This document shows positions 55,225 to 64,000 of a DNA stretch of 64,000 nucleotides, in pieces. This stretch comes from an uncultured Oscillospiraceae bacterium. Lineage in GTDB: Bacteria; Bacillota; Clostridia; Oscillospirales; Oscillospiraceae. Numbering within the stretch: position 1 is the stretch's first letter; each line of letters starts with the position of its first letter. The notes under the pieces were generated by a model. The model saw only the letters and a list, made by a program, of their open reading frames with translations, was not told the origin of the DNA and ran no database searches. Location of the stretch: contig CANQXK010000002.1 in assembly GCA_947627715.1 (NCBI GenBank), positions 62,001 to 126,000 on the forward strand. Reading direction: 5' to 3'. The translations under genes were made by a program, and so were the position numbers.

Positions 55225-55827
55225 TTATTCTTCATCCGTGTCGATGATGTAGTGGTCGTAGGCGTTGATCACCGCGGTGGAACCCAGCACGGTCTTTCGT
55301 GGGATGTTCACGCCGTAGGTCTTATGGATATGGCCGTGGACGAAATAGCGGGGGGCATACTTCTCTATGAGGGGGCGGAAGCACTCGAACCCCCGGTGGG
55401 AGATGGAGTCGAAGTCGTTGACGCCCCGGATGGGGGCGTGGGTCACCACCATGTCCACCCCTCCGGCGCGGCGGAGCTTCCAGCGCAGCTTGCGGATGCG
55501 CCGCTCCATCTGCCGCTCCGTGTACATATTGACCCCGGACTTCTTGTAGCGGTACGAGCCGCCCAGCCCCAGGATGCGAAGGCCGTTTACGGTGACGATC
55601 CTGTCCTCGATGCACTCGCAGCCCTCCGGGGGCGTGTCGTTGAATTTGTCGTCGTGGTTGCCCCGGATATAGAGCAGGGGGCAGCGCGCCATGGTCACGA
55701 GAAATTCCAGGTAGTTCCGGCTCAGGTCGCCGCAGGAGATGATAAGGTCGATGCCCTCCAGCCGCCCCGGCCTATAGAAGTCATAATATAATTGCGACTC
55801 GTCGTCCGCTATCGTAAGGATCTTCAT
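55225..55827 (-). CDS. Calcineurin-like metallophosphoesterase
   Basis: The 200-residue enzyme has the metallophosphoesterase motifs MKILTIADDE, SCGDLSRNYLE, RGNHDDKF, VVTHAPIRG and HGHIHK. The usual first-motif DxH reads ADDES, lacking the His, so metal binding may be unusual. The start at 55827 matches the family start; an in-frame ATG at 55839 is possible. It overlaps the BMP-fusion stop region and is probably cotranscribed with it. Confidence 0.88.
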   Translation of the reverse strand: MKILTIADDESQLYYDFYRPGRLEGIDLIISCGDLSRNYLEFLVTMARCPLLYIRGNHDDKFNDTPPEGCECIEDRIVTVNGLRILGLGGSYRYKKSGVNMYTERQMERRIRKLRWKLRRAGGVDMVVTHAPIRGVNDFDSISHRGFECFRPLIEKYAPRYFVHGHIHKTYGVNIPRKTVLGSTAVINAYDHYIIDTDEE

Positions 55828-55828
55828 A

Positions 55829-57778
55829 TCACCGGCCATCCTCGGATCTCGTCTCGCCGGGCTTGCGGGAGGACTCCACGCCCACGCTCTCCACCGTGGC
55901 CTTGCCGGTCTCCGACAGCTCATCGTAGGCGGGGATACGGCCCTCCACGTTCTCCACAAGGTAGTCCATGGAGGCGATGTCCTCCATGTCGAAGGGCTTG
56001 CCCGCCTCCCCCACGGTCCCGCCGCCCTGGATATGGATCGGGCCGATAAACGGGTCCACGATCCACCGGGAGATGCCGGCTCTGAGGTATGAGACAAGGC
56101 GCTTGACGCTCTCCGGCACCTCGTCGGTGAGCATCACGTCCACAACGCCCGCAGACATCCCCCAATAGTAGTTGATGGCCTTGCCGGAGCTTTCGTACTC
56201 GGCCTGGAGGGTGCCGTTGAACACCTGGCGCAGCAGACCCTCGTAGTAGACGCCCCAGTTCCAGATGGGGGCCGCGATCAGCTTCTGGCTGTCGCCGTCC
56301 ACATAGGAGAGGCCCAGGGTCTGGCCCGGCTCATAGAGGCGGGCGTTGTCCATGGAGCTGATGAGCTTGACGCCGTCCTTCTTCAACCGCTCCATGGCCG
56401 CGTGGCGTCCGCCCACGCTGGACCACTCAAGGCTCACGCGGGCGCGGGGATTGACCATCCTCGCCCCCAGGGCGAAGGCGTTGATCCCGGCGATCTGGCC
56501 GTAGATGGGGTAGTCGCACATATACCCGATCCGCCCGGAGGCGGAGAGCGCCCCGGCCACCGCGCCGATGAGGAATTTGGCCTCGTACATCCGGGCGTAA
56601 TACGTGCGCACGTACCGATGGGGCTTGTTGATGGAGCAGTTCATGATGAGGGTGTCCGGGTTGTCCACGGCGGCCCGCAGAGAGGCGGGGAGCAGCACGG
56701 GGGAGGTGGTGAAGATCACGTCGCACAGCTCCTTCACCGCCTGATTCACCGTCTCCAGGGGGTCGGCGCTCATGGCGTTGAAGTAGGAGACCGTCTCGAT
56801 CCTGTCCCCGAAGGCCCTGTCCACATACTGGCGGCCCAGCTCGTGCCCGTGGGTCCAGCCGGAGGTCTCCGGGTCCTTGTCGTGGACGAAGCCCACCTTC
56901 AGGCCCTTGGCGGCGTTGGTGGTGATGATGACCTTGGACAAAATACCGCCCTTGGGTTCCATGGGGGCGGGCTTCAGCTCGATGGGTTCCTTCTCCTGCT
57001 GAAGGATAAGCTCCTCCCAGAGCCTGGAGACGGTTTTTTTAAGCTCGGCGCGCCCCTGCTCGCAAAGGTCGGCGTAGGGGTAGACCTTCATATACGCCAG
57101 CAGCGCGTCGCCCACGGCGGAGGGGGCCATCTTTTTGCCGGCGCGGTCCTCGAACGCCTCCCGGAAGTAGTGGTAGACGGTGGTGAATTTGCGCCGCTCG
57201 TCCCCGCTCCAGATATGCTCCGGCTCAAGCCCCATGAGCTTTATGAGCTGCTTGTAGCTCCCCTTTTTGGAGAACTCCAGGAAGTTGATCTTCGTGGCCC
57301 GGTAGAAGTCCACGAACTCGTAGTATAAGTCGCTCTCCGCGCCTGTGCCCCGCTCCGGCAGCACCCGGATGACGTCGGCCTGGATGCTTACGGCTCCGAA
57401 AAACTTGAGGACGCTGACGCGCTTGTTGCCCTCCTGGACGTAGTAGCGGTTCATGTACTCGTAGACCTTCACCGGGTCCCGGATGCCGTCCCTCAGATGG
57501 CTTTCGCACAGGGCGATCCACTTGCTCCCGAACTCGGTGTTCTCCGGGAGGATGGGCATGAAGTTGCGGGCGAAGCTGTTGGTGCGGCCGCGGGTCTTGG
57601 TTCCCACAATAAATTCCACGGGGATGTCCACCACGCCCAGCTTGACGCCCAGGTTGACCCGCTCGTCCGTCACGAAATCGTCCAGCACAGGCAGCACGGG
57701 GCTGACGCCCCTGGCGATGCACGCCCTGTACTCCTTCTGCCCCAGCCGCAGGGCCTCCCGGTAATACTGATCTGACAT
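55829..57778 (-). CDS. ParB-like domain fused to a BMP-family binding fold
   Basis: The 649-residue protein has two halves. Residues about 60-150 look like a ParB/sulfiredoxin-type fold (DPVKVYEYMNRYYVQEGNKR then SVLKFFG). Residues about 290-600 match the BMP (nucleoside-binding, TmpC/Med-like) fold (KVGFVHDKDPETSGWTHGHE, GYMCDYPIYGQIAGINAFAL). There is no signal peptide or lipobox, so it should stay in the cytosol and cannot serve an ABC importer in the usual way. The ATG has AAAGGAG. It lies 82 bp after icd and is next to the phosphoesterase gene. Confidence 0.82.
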   Translation of the reverse strand: MSDQYYREALRLGQKEYRACIARGVSPVLPVLDDFVTDERVNLGVKLGVVDIPVEFIVGTKTRGRTNSFARNFMPILPENTEFGSKWIALCESHLRDGIRDPVKVYEYMNRYYVQEGNKRVSVLKFFGAVSIQADVIRVLPERGTGAESDLYYEFVDFYRATKINFLEFSKKGSYKQLIKLMGLEPEHIWSGDERRKFTTVYHYFREAFEDRAGKKMAPSAVGDALLAYMKVYPYADLCEQGRAELKKTVSRLWEELILQQEKEPIELKPAPMEPKGGILSKVIITTNAAKGLKVGFVHDKDPETSGWTHGHELGRQYVDRAFGDRIETVSYFNAMSADPLETVNQAVKELCDVIFTTSPVLLPASLRAAVDNPDTLIMNCSINKPHRYVRTYYARMYEAKFLIGAVAGALSASGRIGYMCDYPIYGQIAGINAFALGARMVNPRARVSLEWSSVGGRHAAMERLKKDGVKLISSMDNARLYEPGQTLGLSYVDGDSQKLIAAPIWNWGVYYEGLLRQVFNGTLQAEYESSGKAINYYWGMSAGVVDVMLTDEVPESVKRLVSYLRAGISRWIVDPFIGPIHIQGGGTVGEAGKPFDMEDIASMDYLVENVEGRIPAYDELSETGKATVESVGVESSRKPGETRSEDGR

Positions 57779-57860
57779 GGAAACTCTCCTTTATCCTCGT
57801 TTTCCCCCGGCGGCGCAACGCGCCGTTTTTTCGTTTCGCTCAAAGGGGGGGGCGCTGTCC

Positions 57861-59060
57861 TTACCGCTCCAGCCGCGCCCTGACCGCCGCGATAAACGCG
57901 GAGGTGGTGACCTTTTTCACGTCGGGGTCCTGGCACAAAAGGGCCAAATCTCCCGTCATGGTCCCGGCGTTGATGGCGTCGAGAACGGCCTTTTCAAGGC
58001 GGCCGGCGAAGTCCGCAAGCTCGGCGTTCCCGTCCAGCTCCCCGCGCTTGCGAAGAGCGCCGGACCAGGCGAAGATGGTGGCCACGGGGTTGGTGGAGGT
58101 CTGCTCGCCCTTCAGGTAGCGGTAGTAGTGGCGGGTGACGGTGCCGTGGGCGGCCTCGTACTCGAAGTTCCCGTCGGGACTCACCAGCACGGAGGTCATC
58201 ATAGCCAGAGACCCGAAGGCGGTGGAGACCATGTCGCTCATCACGTCGCCGTCGTAGTTCTTGCAGGCCCAGATGAAGCCGCCCTTTGAGCGGATAACGC
58301 GGGCCACGGCGTCGTCGATGAGGGTGTAGAAATACTCGATGCCCGCCTCCCTGAACCTCTCCGCGTACTCCGCGTCGAAGATGCGCTGGAAGAGGAGCTT
58401 GAAGGTCTGATCGTACTGCTTGGAGATGGTGTCCTTGGTGGAGAACCACAGGTCCTGCCTCTCCGACAGGGCGTACTCAAAGCAGCTGCGGGCGAAAGCC
58501 TCGATGGAGCTGTCCTTGTTGAACATGGACTGCAAAACGCCGGGGCACTCGTAGTCGTAGACAGTCTCACGGAAGGTCCCGCCGTCCGCGCCGGTGAAGA
58601 GAAGCTCCGCCCTGCCGGGGCCGGGGACGCGGTACTCCGTGGCCTTGTAGACGTCGCCGTAGGCGTGGCGGGCGATGGTGATGGGCTTTTCCCAGGTGGA
58701 GACCACGGGCTTGATGCGCCCGGTCATGATAGGGGCGCGAAAGACGGTGCCGTCCAGGGCGGCGCGGATGGTGGCGTTGGGACTTTTCCACATCTGGTGG
58801 AGCTTATATTCCTCCATCCGCTGGGCGTTGGGGGTGATGGTGGCGCATTTCACCGCCACGTGGAGGCGCTTGGCCGCCTCGGCGGCCTCCTCCGTCACCC
58901 GGTCGCCGGTGGCGTCCCGGTTGGGGAGGCCCAGGTCGTAGTACTCGGTGTTCAGCTCCACAAAGGGGGAGAGAAGCTCGTCCTTGATCTCCTGCCAGAT
59001 GATCCGGGTCATCTCGTCCCCGTCCATCTCCACAATGGGGTTCATTTTGATTTTTGACAT
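57861..59060 (-). CDS. icd: NADP-dependent isocitrate dehydrogenase
   Basis: The 399-residue enzyme turns isocitrate into 2-oxoglutarate. It is the homodimeric type common in eukaryotes and some bacteria (MDGDEMTRIIWQEIKDEL, KSPNATIRAALDGTVFR, YDGDVMSDMVSTAFGSL, EAAHGTVTRHYYRY, TNPVATIFAW). The ATG at 59060 (MSKIKMNP) follows GAGGGCTG; a start five codons upstream is possible. It is 108 bp downstream of aconitase in the same direction. Confidence 0.96.
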   Translation of the reverse strand: MSKIKMNPIVEMDGDEMTRIIWQEIKDELLSPFVELNTEYYDLGLPNRDATGDRVTEEAAEAAKRLHVAVKCATITPNAQRMEEYKLHQMWKSPNATIRAALDGTVFRAPIMTGRIKPVVSTWEKPITIARHAYGDVYKATEYRVPGPGRAELLFTGADGGTFRETVYDYECPGVLQSMFNKDSSIEAFARSCFEYALSERQDLWFSTKDTISKQYDQTFKLLFQRIFDAEYAERFREAGIEYFYTLIDDAVARVIRSKGGFIWACKNYDGDVMSDMVSTAFGSLAMMTSVLVSPDGNFEYEAAHGTVTRHYYRYLKGEQTSTNPVATIFAWSGALRKRGELDGNAELADFAGRLEKAVLDAINAGTMTGDLALLCQDPDVKKVTTSAFIAAVRARLER

Positions 59061-59168
59061 ATGTTCAGCCCTCACTTTTTCATATTGGGGTCCCCGCGCG
59101 GCTGTCGCCGCGTGGGGAGAGGAGGAGCGAAGCCGGCAAGTGAGCCGCGCCGCTTGCGGGGCGGGGAA

Positions 59169-61403
59169 CTATTGCGGCTTCCGCGACGACGAATACCAAT
59201 TCATAAGGCATCCTTCAAGAATAATTTCTCTCTCCTTCTGCGTAAGCTCCGGCAGCTTCAGAGCGATCTCCGTGACGGCCCCCTTGGACAGGACCTTCGC
59301 CTTGACCTCCCGCGCGCCGGACTCGACAGCGCGGCGGATACCGGGGACGTAGACATAGTCGCCCACCTCGTAGGGGAAGTCCGTCCCCTCGTCGATGGTA
59401 AAGGGCAGGATGCCCCAGTTGACGCAGTTGGAGCGGTAACGCTTGGTGGCGTACTCGCGGCAGATGTTGGCCCCGCCCCCCAGGACCCGCTGGCAGGAGG
59501 CCGCCTGCTCCCTGGCAGAGCCGTCGCCGGGGCGGTTGGCGTAGATGGCGGAGGCCAGGGCGGTGTTGGCCGCGTCCGTGACGCCCAGCTTCTCATAGGC
59601 CGCCCTCAGCTCCGCGTCCGGCTCTCCCCCGCCCCGCCGGGCGATGTCGTTGGCCCTGCCCACATAGCCGGGGTCCCGGCGGGAGAGGGCGAAGGTGGCC
59701 AGCTTCAGGGGGTTGGAGCGGTAGCTGGAGGTGTCCCCGGAGGGGATCAGCTCGTCGGTGGTGGTCACGGCGTCCCGGAGGACGCTTGCCAGCTCCAAGA
59801 CGATGTTCTCCCGGAGCGCCGGGATCGGGGGCCAATCGGTGATGTTGGGACCCAGCTTCAGCTCCTCCTCCGGGTGGGGGCGGCCGAAGCCGTTGTAGAC
59901 GCGCTTTTCATAGGGGGTGCGGTCATATTTTCGCTCCACGCTCTCGGGGGGCGCGTAGTCTATCTCGTCGGCCCCCGTCAGCACGCCGCCGTTCCGGGCG
60001 GTGGCGGCGATGGACCGGGCGTCCATCAGGGCCACGCAGGCAAGCTGCCCGTCCGCGGGCTTGCTGCCCTCCCGGTTGGGGAAGTTGCGGGTGCAGTGGC
60101 GGATGGACAGCGCCCCGTTGGCGGGAACGTCCCCCGCCCCGAAGCAGGGGCCGCAGAAGCAGGGCTTAAAGACCGCCCCCTGGGCGGTGAGCCTCTGGGT
60201 CACCCCGCTCGCCATAAGCTCCATAGCCACGGGGAGGCTTGGCGGGTAGACCGTCAGGCCAAAGCTCCCCGCGCCGATCCCGCCGGACTCCAAAATGGCG
60301 GCGGCCTCGGCGATGTTGTCGTACATACCGCCGGAGCAGCCGGCGATAACGCCCTGATCCACCCGGAGCTTTCCGTCCCGGACCTTGCTGAGCAGGTCCA
60401 GCTTCACCCGGCCCTTGAAGGTCTCCTCCGCCGACTTCTCCGTCTGACGGAGGATGTCGGAGAGGTTCTCCTTCAGCTCCCGGATGGTGTACGCCTCGCT
60501 GGGGTGGAACGGGAGGGCGATCATGGGTTCCACCTTGGACAGGTCGATCTCCACGCAGGCGTCGTAGTACGCGCCCTCCCCCGGCTCCAGCTTTTTATAG
60601 TCCTCCGGGCGGCCGTGGATCCTGTAATACTCCTCCACCAGCCCGTCCGTCTGCCAGACGGAGCTGAGGCACGCCGTCTCCGTGGTCATCACGTCGATGC
60701 CGATGCGAAAATCCATGGGCAGGGACGCGACGCCCGGCCCCGCAAATTCCAGGACGGAGTTCAAAGCAAAGTGATTTTTATAGACCGCGCCGCACAGGGC
60801 GATAGCCACGTCCTGGGGGCCGACTCCCCTTCCGGGCGCCCCGGTGAGGTATACCAGCACCGTCCGGGGATAGGCGATGTCATAGGTGGCCTCCAAAAGC
60901 TGCTTGACGATCTCCGGGCCGCCCTCGCCCACGCCCATGGTCCCCAAGGCCCCGTAGCGGGTGTGGCTGTCGGAACCCAGGATCATCTTCCCGCACCCGC
61001 TGAGTTCCTCACGGGCATACTGGTGGATGACGGCGAAGGAGGGGGGCACGAAAATGCCGCCGTATTTCCTGGCGGCGCTGAGGCCGAAGGCGTGGTCGTC
61101 GGCGTTGATGGTGCCGCCCACGGCGCACAGGCTGTTGTGGCAGTTGGTCATGACATAGGGCACGGGGAAGCGCTGAAGGCCGCTTCCCCTGGCCGTCTGG
61201 AGGATGCCCACATAGGTGATGTCGTGGGAGATGAGGCTGTCAAACCGTATCCGAAGGACGTCCCCCTCCGCGCCCCTGTTGTGGGCGCTGAGGATGCCGT
61301 AGGCGATGGTCTTTTTCCGGCCACCCGCGGCGTCAAGTCCGGCGGCGTCAAATACCGGCGCGCCGTTTTTATAAAATGTCCCCCCGTGGTGCAAAGTGAG
61401 CAT
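59169..61403 (-). CDS. Aconitate hydratase family protein
   Basis: The 744-residue enzyme is a monomeric iron-sulfur hydratase. Cluster cysteines appear in TETACLSSVW and FCGPCFGAGD. SDSHTRYGALGTMGVGEGGP and the C-terminal swivel domain (YRSNCVNWGILPF) are present. It is of the shorter clostridial aconitase type. Its setting with icd and citrate synthase supports citrate-to-isocitrate isomerisation. The ATG at 61403 follows AGGTGAT. Confidence 0.9.
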   Translation of the reverse strand: MLTLHHGGTFYKNGAPVFDAAGLDAAGGRKKTIAYGILSAHNRGAEGDVLRIRFDSLISHDITYVGILQTARGSGLQRFPVPYVMTNCHNSLCAVGGTINADDHAFGLSAARKYGGIFVPPSFAVIHQYAREELSGCGKMILGSDSHTRYGALGTMGVGEGGPEIVKQLLEATYDIAYPRTVLVYLTGAPGRGVGPQDVAIALCGAVYKNHFALNSVLEFAGPGVASLPMDFRIGIDVMTTETACLSSVWQTDGLVEEYYRIHGRPEDYKKLEPGEGAYYDACVEIDLSKVEPMIALPFHPSEAYTIRELKENLSDILRQTEKSAEETFKGRVKLDLLSKVRDGKLRVDQGVIAGCSGGMYDNIAEAAAILESGGIGAGSFGLTVYPPSLPVAMELMASGVTQRLTAQGAVFKPCFCGPCFGAGDVPANGALSIRHCTRNFPNREGSKPADGQLACVALMDARSIAATARNGGVLTGADEIDYAPPESVERKYDRTPYEKRVYNGFGRPHPEEELKLGPNITDWPPIPALRENIVLELASVLRDAVTTTDELIPSGDTSSYRSNPLKLATFALSRRDPGYVGRANDIARRGGGEPDAELRAAYEKLGVTDAANTALASAIYANRPGDGSAREQAASCQRVLGGGANICREYATKRYRSNCVNWGILPFTIDEGTDFPYEVGDYVYVPGIRRAVESGAREVKAKVLSKGAVTEIALKLPELTQKEREIILEGCLMNWYSSSRKPQ

Positions 61404-61489
61404 CGTATCACCTCTCGTACTGATCTCCATGGCGGGCGGCAGCCGGGCCTTTTTCCGCCGTCCCCCGCCGTTTCATGGCGTCTTTTCCA

Positions 61490-61518
61490 AGTATAACAGT
61501 TTTTCCGCCCCGTTGCAA
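61490..61518 (-). promoter_or_regulatory. Promoter of the aconitase-icd unit
   Basis: TTGCAA (61513-61518) and TATACT (61490-61495) are 17 bp apart on the minus strand, about 87 bp upstream of the ATG. Confidence 0.8.
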
Positions 61519-61602
61519 GCATCCGCCTTTGTTTGTTTGCATAAAAGTACAATGGGTTTCCCTCTCCCCTTTTGGTCAAAGATGAATTTTTCTTCGTAAA
61601 AC

Positions 61603-61631
61603 TTGCATTTTTGCCTGTGGAGGGCTATAAT
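61603..61631 (+). promoter_or_regulatory. Promoter of citrate synthase
   Basis: TTGCAT (61603-61608) and TATAAT (61626-61631) are 17 bp apart. A CGGGC-AAG-GCCCG hairpin follows in the leader (about 61657-61669). It is divergent from the aconitase promoter. Confidence 0.85.
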
Positions 61632-61694
61632 AAACACCGTATCTAAAGGGTAAGAGCCGGGCAAGGCCCGTGAAAAATGAAAGAAGGAGTCGCC

Positions 61695-63053
61695 TTGTAT
61701 TCAAATTCCACGTCCTCCCGCGAATACGCGGGAATGATAACCGATAATCTGACGAGTCTCTACCGCATTCCGGGTTCGGCCTATGACGACAGCGTCAAGC
61801 GCGGTCTTCGCAACGCCGACGGCTCCGGCGTGGTGGCGGGCGTGTCCAAGATCGGCTCCGTCCTGGGCTACTACATCGAGGACGGCCAGCGCGTGCCCCA
61901 CGAGGGCAAGCTTTTCTACCGCGGGTACGACGTGGAGGAGATCGTGGCGGCGCACCGAAAGGCGGACACCTTCGGCTACGAGGAGGTGGCGTATCTGCTG
62001 CTGTGCGGCGCTCTGCCCACCAGGGAGCAGGAGGCGCGGTTCGTGGAGATCCTCTCCGCCGCCAAGACGCTCCCGGAGGGCTTCTTTGAGAACGAGCTGA
62101 TGAAGCGCCCCAGCCGCAACATCATGAACGCCATCTCGCGGGCGGTGCTCTCCATGTACGCCTACGACGACAACCCCGACGACACCTCGGTGGTCAACGT
62201 CCTGCGCCAGTCCATCGAACTCATCGCCCGGATGCCCACCATCGTGGCCCAGACCTACGCCATGAAGCGGCACTACTACGACAACGCCTCCCTCTACATC
62301 CACAACCCCAAGACGGAGCTGACCCTGGCGGAGAACTTCCTGCGGCTGGCCCGTCGGGACAAGAGCTACACCGACAAGGAGGCAAAGCTCTTGGACGCGC
62401 TGATGATGCTCCACGCCGAGCACTCCGGCGGCAACAACTCCACCTTCGTCTGCCGGGCCGTGACCTCCACGGGCGCGGATACCTACGGGGCCATCGCCGC
62501 CGCCATCAACTCCCTGAAGGGGCCTCTCCACGGCGGCGCCAACGAGGCGGTGATGCACATGGTGAGCGACATCCTTGAGCACGTCCGCGACCCGAAGGAC
62601 GACGACGAGGTGGGCGCGTATCTGGACAAGCTCCTGGACGGTGAGGCGGGCGACCGCTCCGGGAAGCTCTACGGCCTGGGCCACGCGGTCTACACCGTCT
62701 CCGACCCCCGCGCCGTCACCATCCGGGAGCTCATCGGCGAGATGGCCGAAGTGAAGGGCTACAGCGACGAATTTCTCATCGCCGAGCGGGTGGAGCGCCT
62801 TGGGATCCCCAAGCTCATGGCGCGCAAGGGGAAGAGCGTGCCCATCCCCGCCAACGTGGACCTCTACTCCGGCATCGTCTACAAGATGCTGGGGATCCCG
62901 GAGGACCTGTACACGCCCCTCTTCGCGGTCTCCCGCGTGTCCGGCTGGTGCGCCCACCGCCTGGAGGAACTCATCACCTCCGGCCGCATCATGCGCCCGG
63001 CCTACCGCTCGGCGGCCACCAGGAGATCCTACGTCCCCATGGAGGAGCGGTAA
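61695..63053 (+). CDS. gltA: Citrate synthase
   Basis: The 452-residue enzyme condenses acetyl-CoA and oxaloacetate. Active-site segments are LHAEHSGGNNSTF, GPLHGGANEAVM and GLGHAVYTVSDPR, with the catalytic Asp in PANVDLYSG. The start is taken as TTG at 61695 because GAAGGAG lies 6 nt before it. An ATG at 61677 is in frame but lacks a ribosome site. The gene is divergent from aconitase-icd. Confidence 0.95.
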   Translation: MYSNSTSSREYAGMITDNLTSLYRIPGSAYDDSVKRGLRNADGSGVVAGVSKIGSVLGYYIEDGQRVPHEGKLFYRGYDVEEIVAAHRKADTFGYEEVAYLLLCGALPTREQEARFVEILSAAKTLPEGFFENELMKRPSRNIMNAISRAVLSMYAYDDNPDDTSVVNVLRQSIELIARMPTIVAQTYAMKRHYYDNASLYIHNPKTELTLAENFLRLARRDKSYTDKEAKLLDALMMLHAEHSGGNNSTFVCRAVTSTGADTYGAIAAAINSLKGPLHGGANEAVMHMVSDILEHVRDPKDDDEVGAYLDKLLDGEAGDRSGKLYGLGHAVYTVSDPRAVTIRELIGEMAEVKGYSDEFLIAERVERLGIPKLMARKGKSVPIPANVDLYSGIVYKMLGIPEDLYTPLFAVSRVSGWCAHRLEELITSGRIMRPAYRSAATRRSYVPMEER

Positions 63054-63080
63054 CGCCCGCCCCATAGAAAGGCATAAAAT

Positions 63081-63114
63081 ATCCCTGAATTTCGTAAAAT
63101 TCAGGGATTTTTTT
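63081..63114 (+). terminator. Terminator of citrate synthase
   Basis: ATCCCTGAATTT pairs with AAATTCAGGGAT, and TTTTTTT follows on the plus strand. Confidence 0.93.
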
Positions 63115-63164
63115 CGTCTTTCGCGCCGGGGGAGGCTCTCACCCGTTTCCGGCAAGTCCCGCGC

Positions 63165-64000
63165 TCACTTCTCCCACTCCTCCACGGGGAGGTCCGTGAG
63201 GAAGCGGCGGACCATGTCCAGCGCGTGGTTGGCGGCGGCGACGCGGACGCGCTCCCGGTCGTGGCCCAGGTGGAGCTTCCGGGTGTAGACGGCCCGGTGG
63301 GTGGCCAGGGAGACAAAGACCGTCCCCACGGGGGTGCCGGCCTCGTCGGAGGCAGGCCCCGCGATGCCGGTGACGCCGATACCCAGGTCCGAGCCGAATT
63401 TCGCCCGGACGCCCTGGGCCATCGCCTGGGAGACCGAGGGGCTGACCACGCCGTCATGCTCAAGAAGATCGGCGCTGACGCCCAAAATGGCCGTCTTGGA
63501 GGCCGGGGCATAGGTCACCGCACCGCCCAAAAAGACTTCGGACGCGCCGGGCAGGTCCGTCAGGCGCTTGGAGATCAGGCCGCCGGTGCAGCTCTCGGCG
63601 GCGGCCAGGGTGACGCGCTTCTCCCGGAGGAGCAGAAAGACGGTGTTCTCCAGCGTGTCCGTGTCCACGCCGTAGATGCAGCTGCCGATCTTCTCCCGGA
63701 TCTCGGCGATGACCGGGGCCATCAGCGCCTCGGCCTCCGCGTCGGTTTTGGCCCGCGCCGTGACGCGAAGGCGGACCTCCCCGGCCTTGGCGTAAGGCGC
63801 GAGGGTGGGGTTCTCAAGCCGCAGCATGGCGTCCCGCAAGCGGTCCTCCACTAGGGATTCCCCCAGGCCGAAGATGTGGATGTTGTGGCTCACAAGCTCC
63901 AGGTCCGAAAGCCGTCTCAGGTACGGCATGGCGCACTGCCTGAACATGGGCACGCACTCCCTGGGCGGGCCGGGGAGCATGAGGACGTGGACGCCCTCCG
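63165..64000 (-). CDS. cinA: CinA-like protein (competence/damage-inducible), 5' end outside the window
   Basis: At least 278 residues of the C-terminal part are present. The reading frame stays open past 63980 to the window edge (EGVHVLMLPGPPRE), so the N-terminal part lies beyond the window. The MoeA/MogA-type half (LPGPPREC) and the C-terminal nicotinamide-nucleotide amidase half (LAAAESCTGGLISKRLTDLP, TGIAGPASDEAGTPVGTVF) are both represented. The amidase recycles NMN. It ends convergent to citrate synthase. Confidence 0.92.
   Translation of the reverse strand, partial: EGVHVLMLPGPPRECVPMFRQCAMPYLRRLSDLELVSHNIHIFGLGESLVEDRLRDAMLRLENPTLAPYAKAGEVRLRVTARAKTDAEAEALMAPVIAEIREKIGSCIYGVDTDTLENTVFLLLREKRVTLAAAESCTGGLISKRLTDLPGASEVFLGGAVTYAPASKTAILGVSADLLEHDGVVSPSVSQAMAQGVRAKFGSDLGIGVTGIAGPASDEAGTPVGTVFVSLATHRAVYTRKLHLGHDRERVRVAAANHALDMVRRFLTDLPVEEWEK

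Overview
The window looks like chromosomal DNA of a spore-forming, GC-rich member of the Clostridia, most likely Oscillospiraceae (Oscillibacter/Flavonifractor-like). This placement is inferred from gene content and base composition only. It carries the forespore sigma genes sigF (with spoIIAA and spoIIAB) and sigG, a valS T-box leader, strong Shine-Dalgarno sites with many GTG and TTG starts, and secondary-cell-wall genes. Most coding DNA is very GC-rich; positions 1-540 and parts of the 20-31 kb region are AT-richer.

Layout. 1-540: AT-rich non-coding DNA with about five degenerate copies of a 30-bp motif. 0.6-5.4 kb (+): uracil-DNA glycosylase, GNAT protein, PcrA helicase, HAD phosphatase. 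5.5-17.1 kb (-): spoIIAA-spoIIAB-sigF, valS behind a T-box leader, XRE regulator and membrane protein, a frameshifted acyltransferase, beta-galactosidase, PdaB-like deacetylase, DUF3048 protein. 17.2-20.7 kb: DUF4364 regulator, a frameshifted small gene with a SLOG-like partner, a small XRE regulator, an RHH protein and an SPFH membrane protein. 20.8-31.2 kb: a 2776-codon SLH-anchored surface protein, a divergent MerR regulator, a candidate invertible segment and a tyrosine recombinase. 31.3-39.4 kb: an MBOAT/DHHW pair, ilvE, sigG, an ECF sigma with a putative anti-sigma, and a RodA/FtsW protein. 39.6-49.9 kb (-): M16C protease and a tightly overlapping envelope-glycan operon. 50.2-55.1 kb (+): obg and an XpaC/TelA/TPM cluster. 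55.2-64 kb: phosphoesterase, a ParB-like/BMP fusion, icd and aconitase divergent from citrate synthase, and cinA running off the right edge.

How parts fit. CsaB-type pyruvylation of secondary cell wall polymer is the known anchor for SLH domains, so the GT4-CsaB fusion at 42.5 kb can be tied to the giant SLH protein at 20.8 kb. Citrate synthase, aconitase and isocitrate dehydrogenase make the oxidative branch to 2-oxoglutarate. SigF and SigG belong to the forespore cascade, and the sigG promoter matches the SigF consensus.

The most interesting locus is 20.8-31.2 kb. The surface-protein promoter has the 19-bp spacer and dyad expected for MerR control and lies face to face with the merR promoter. 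Just past merR is a 260-bp segment bounded by perfect 19-bp inverted repeats, each shaped like a tyrosine-recombinase core site, ending 9 bp from a tyrosine recombinase gene. I read this as a candidate phase-variation switch.
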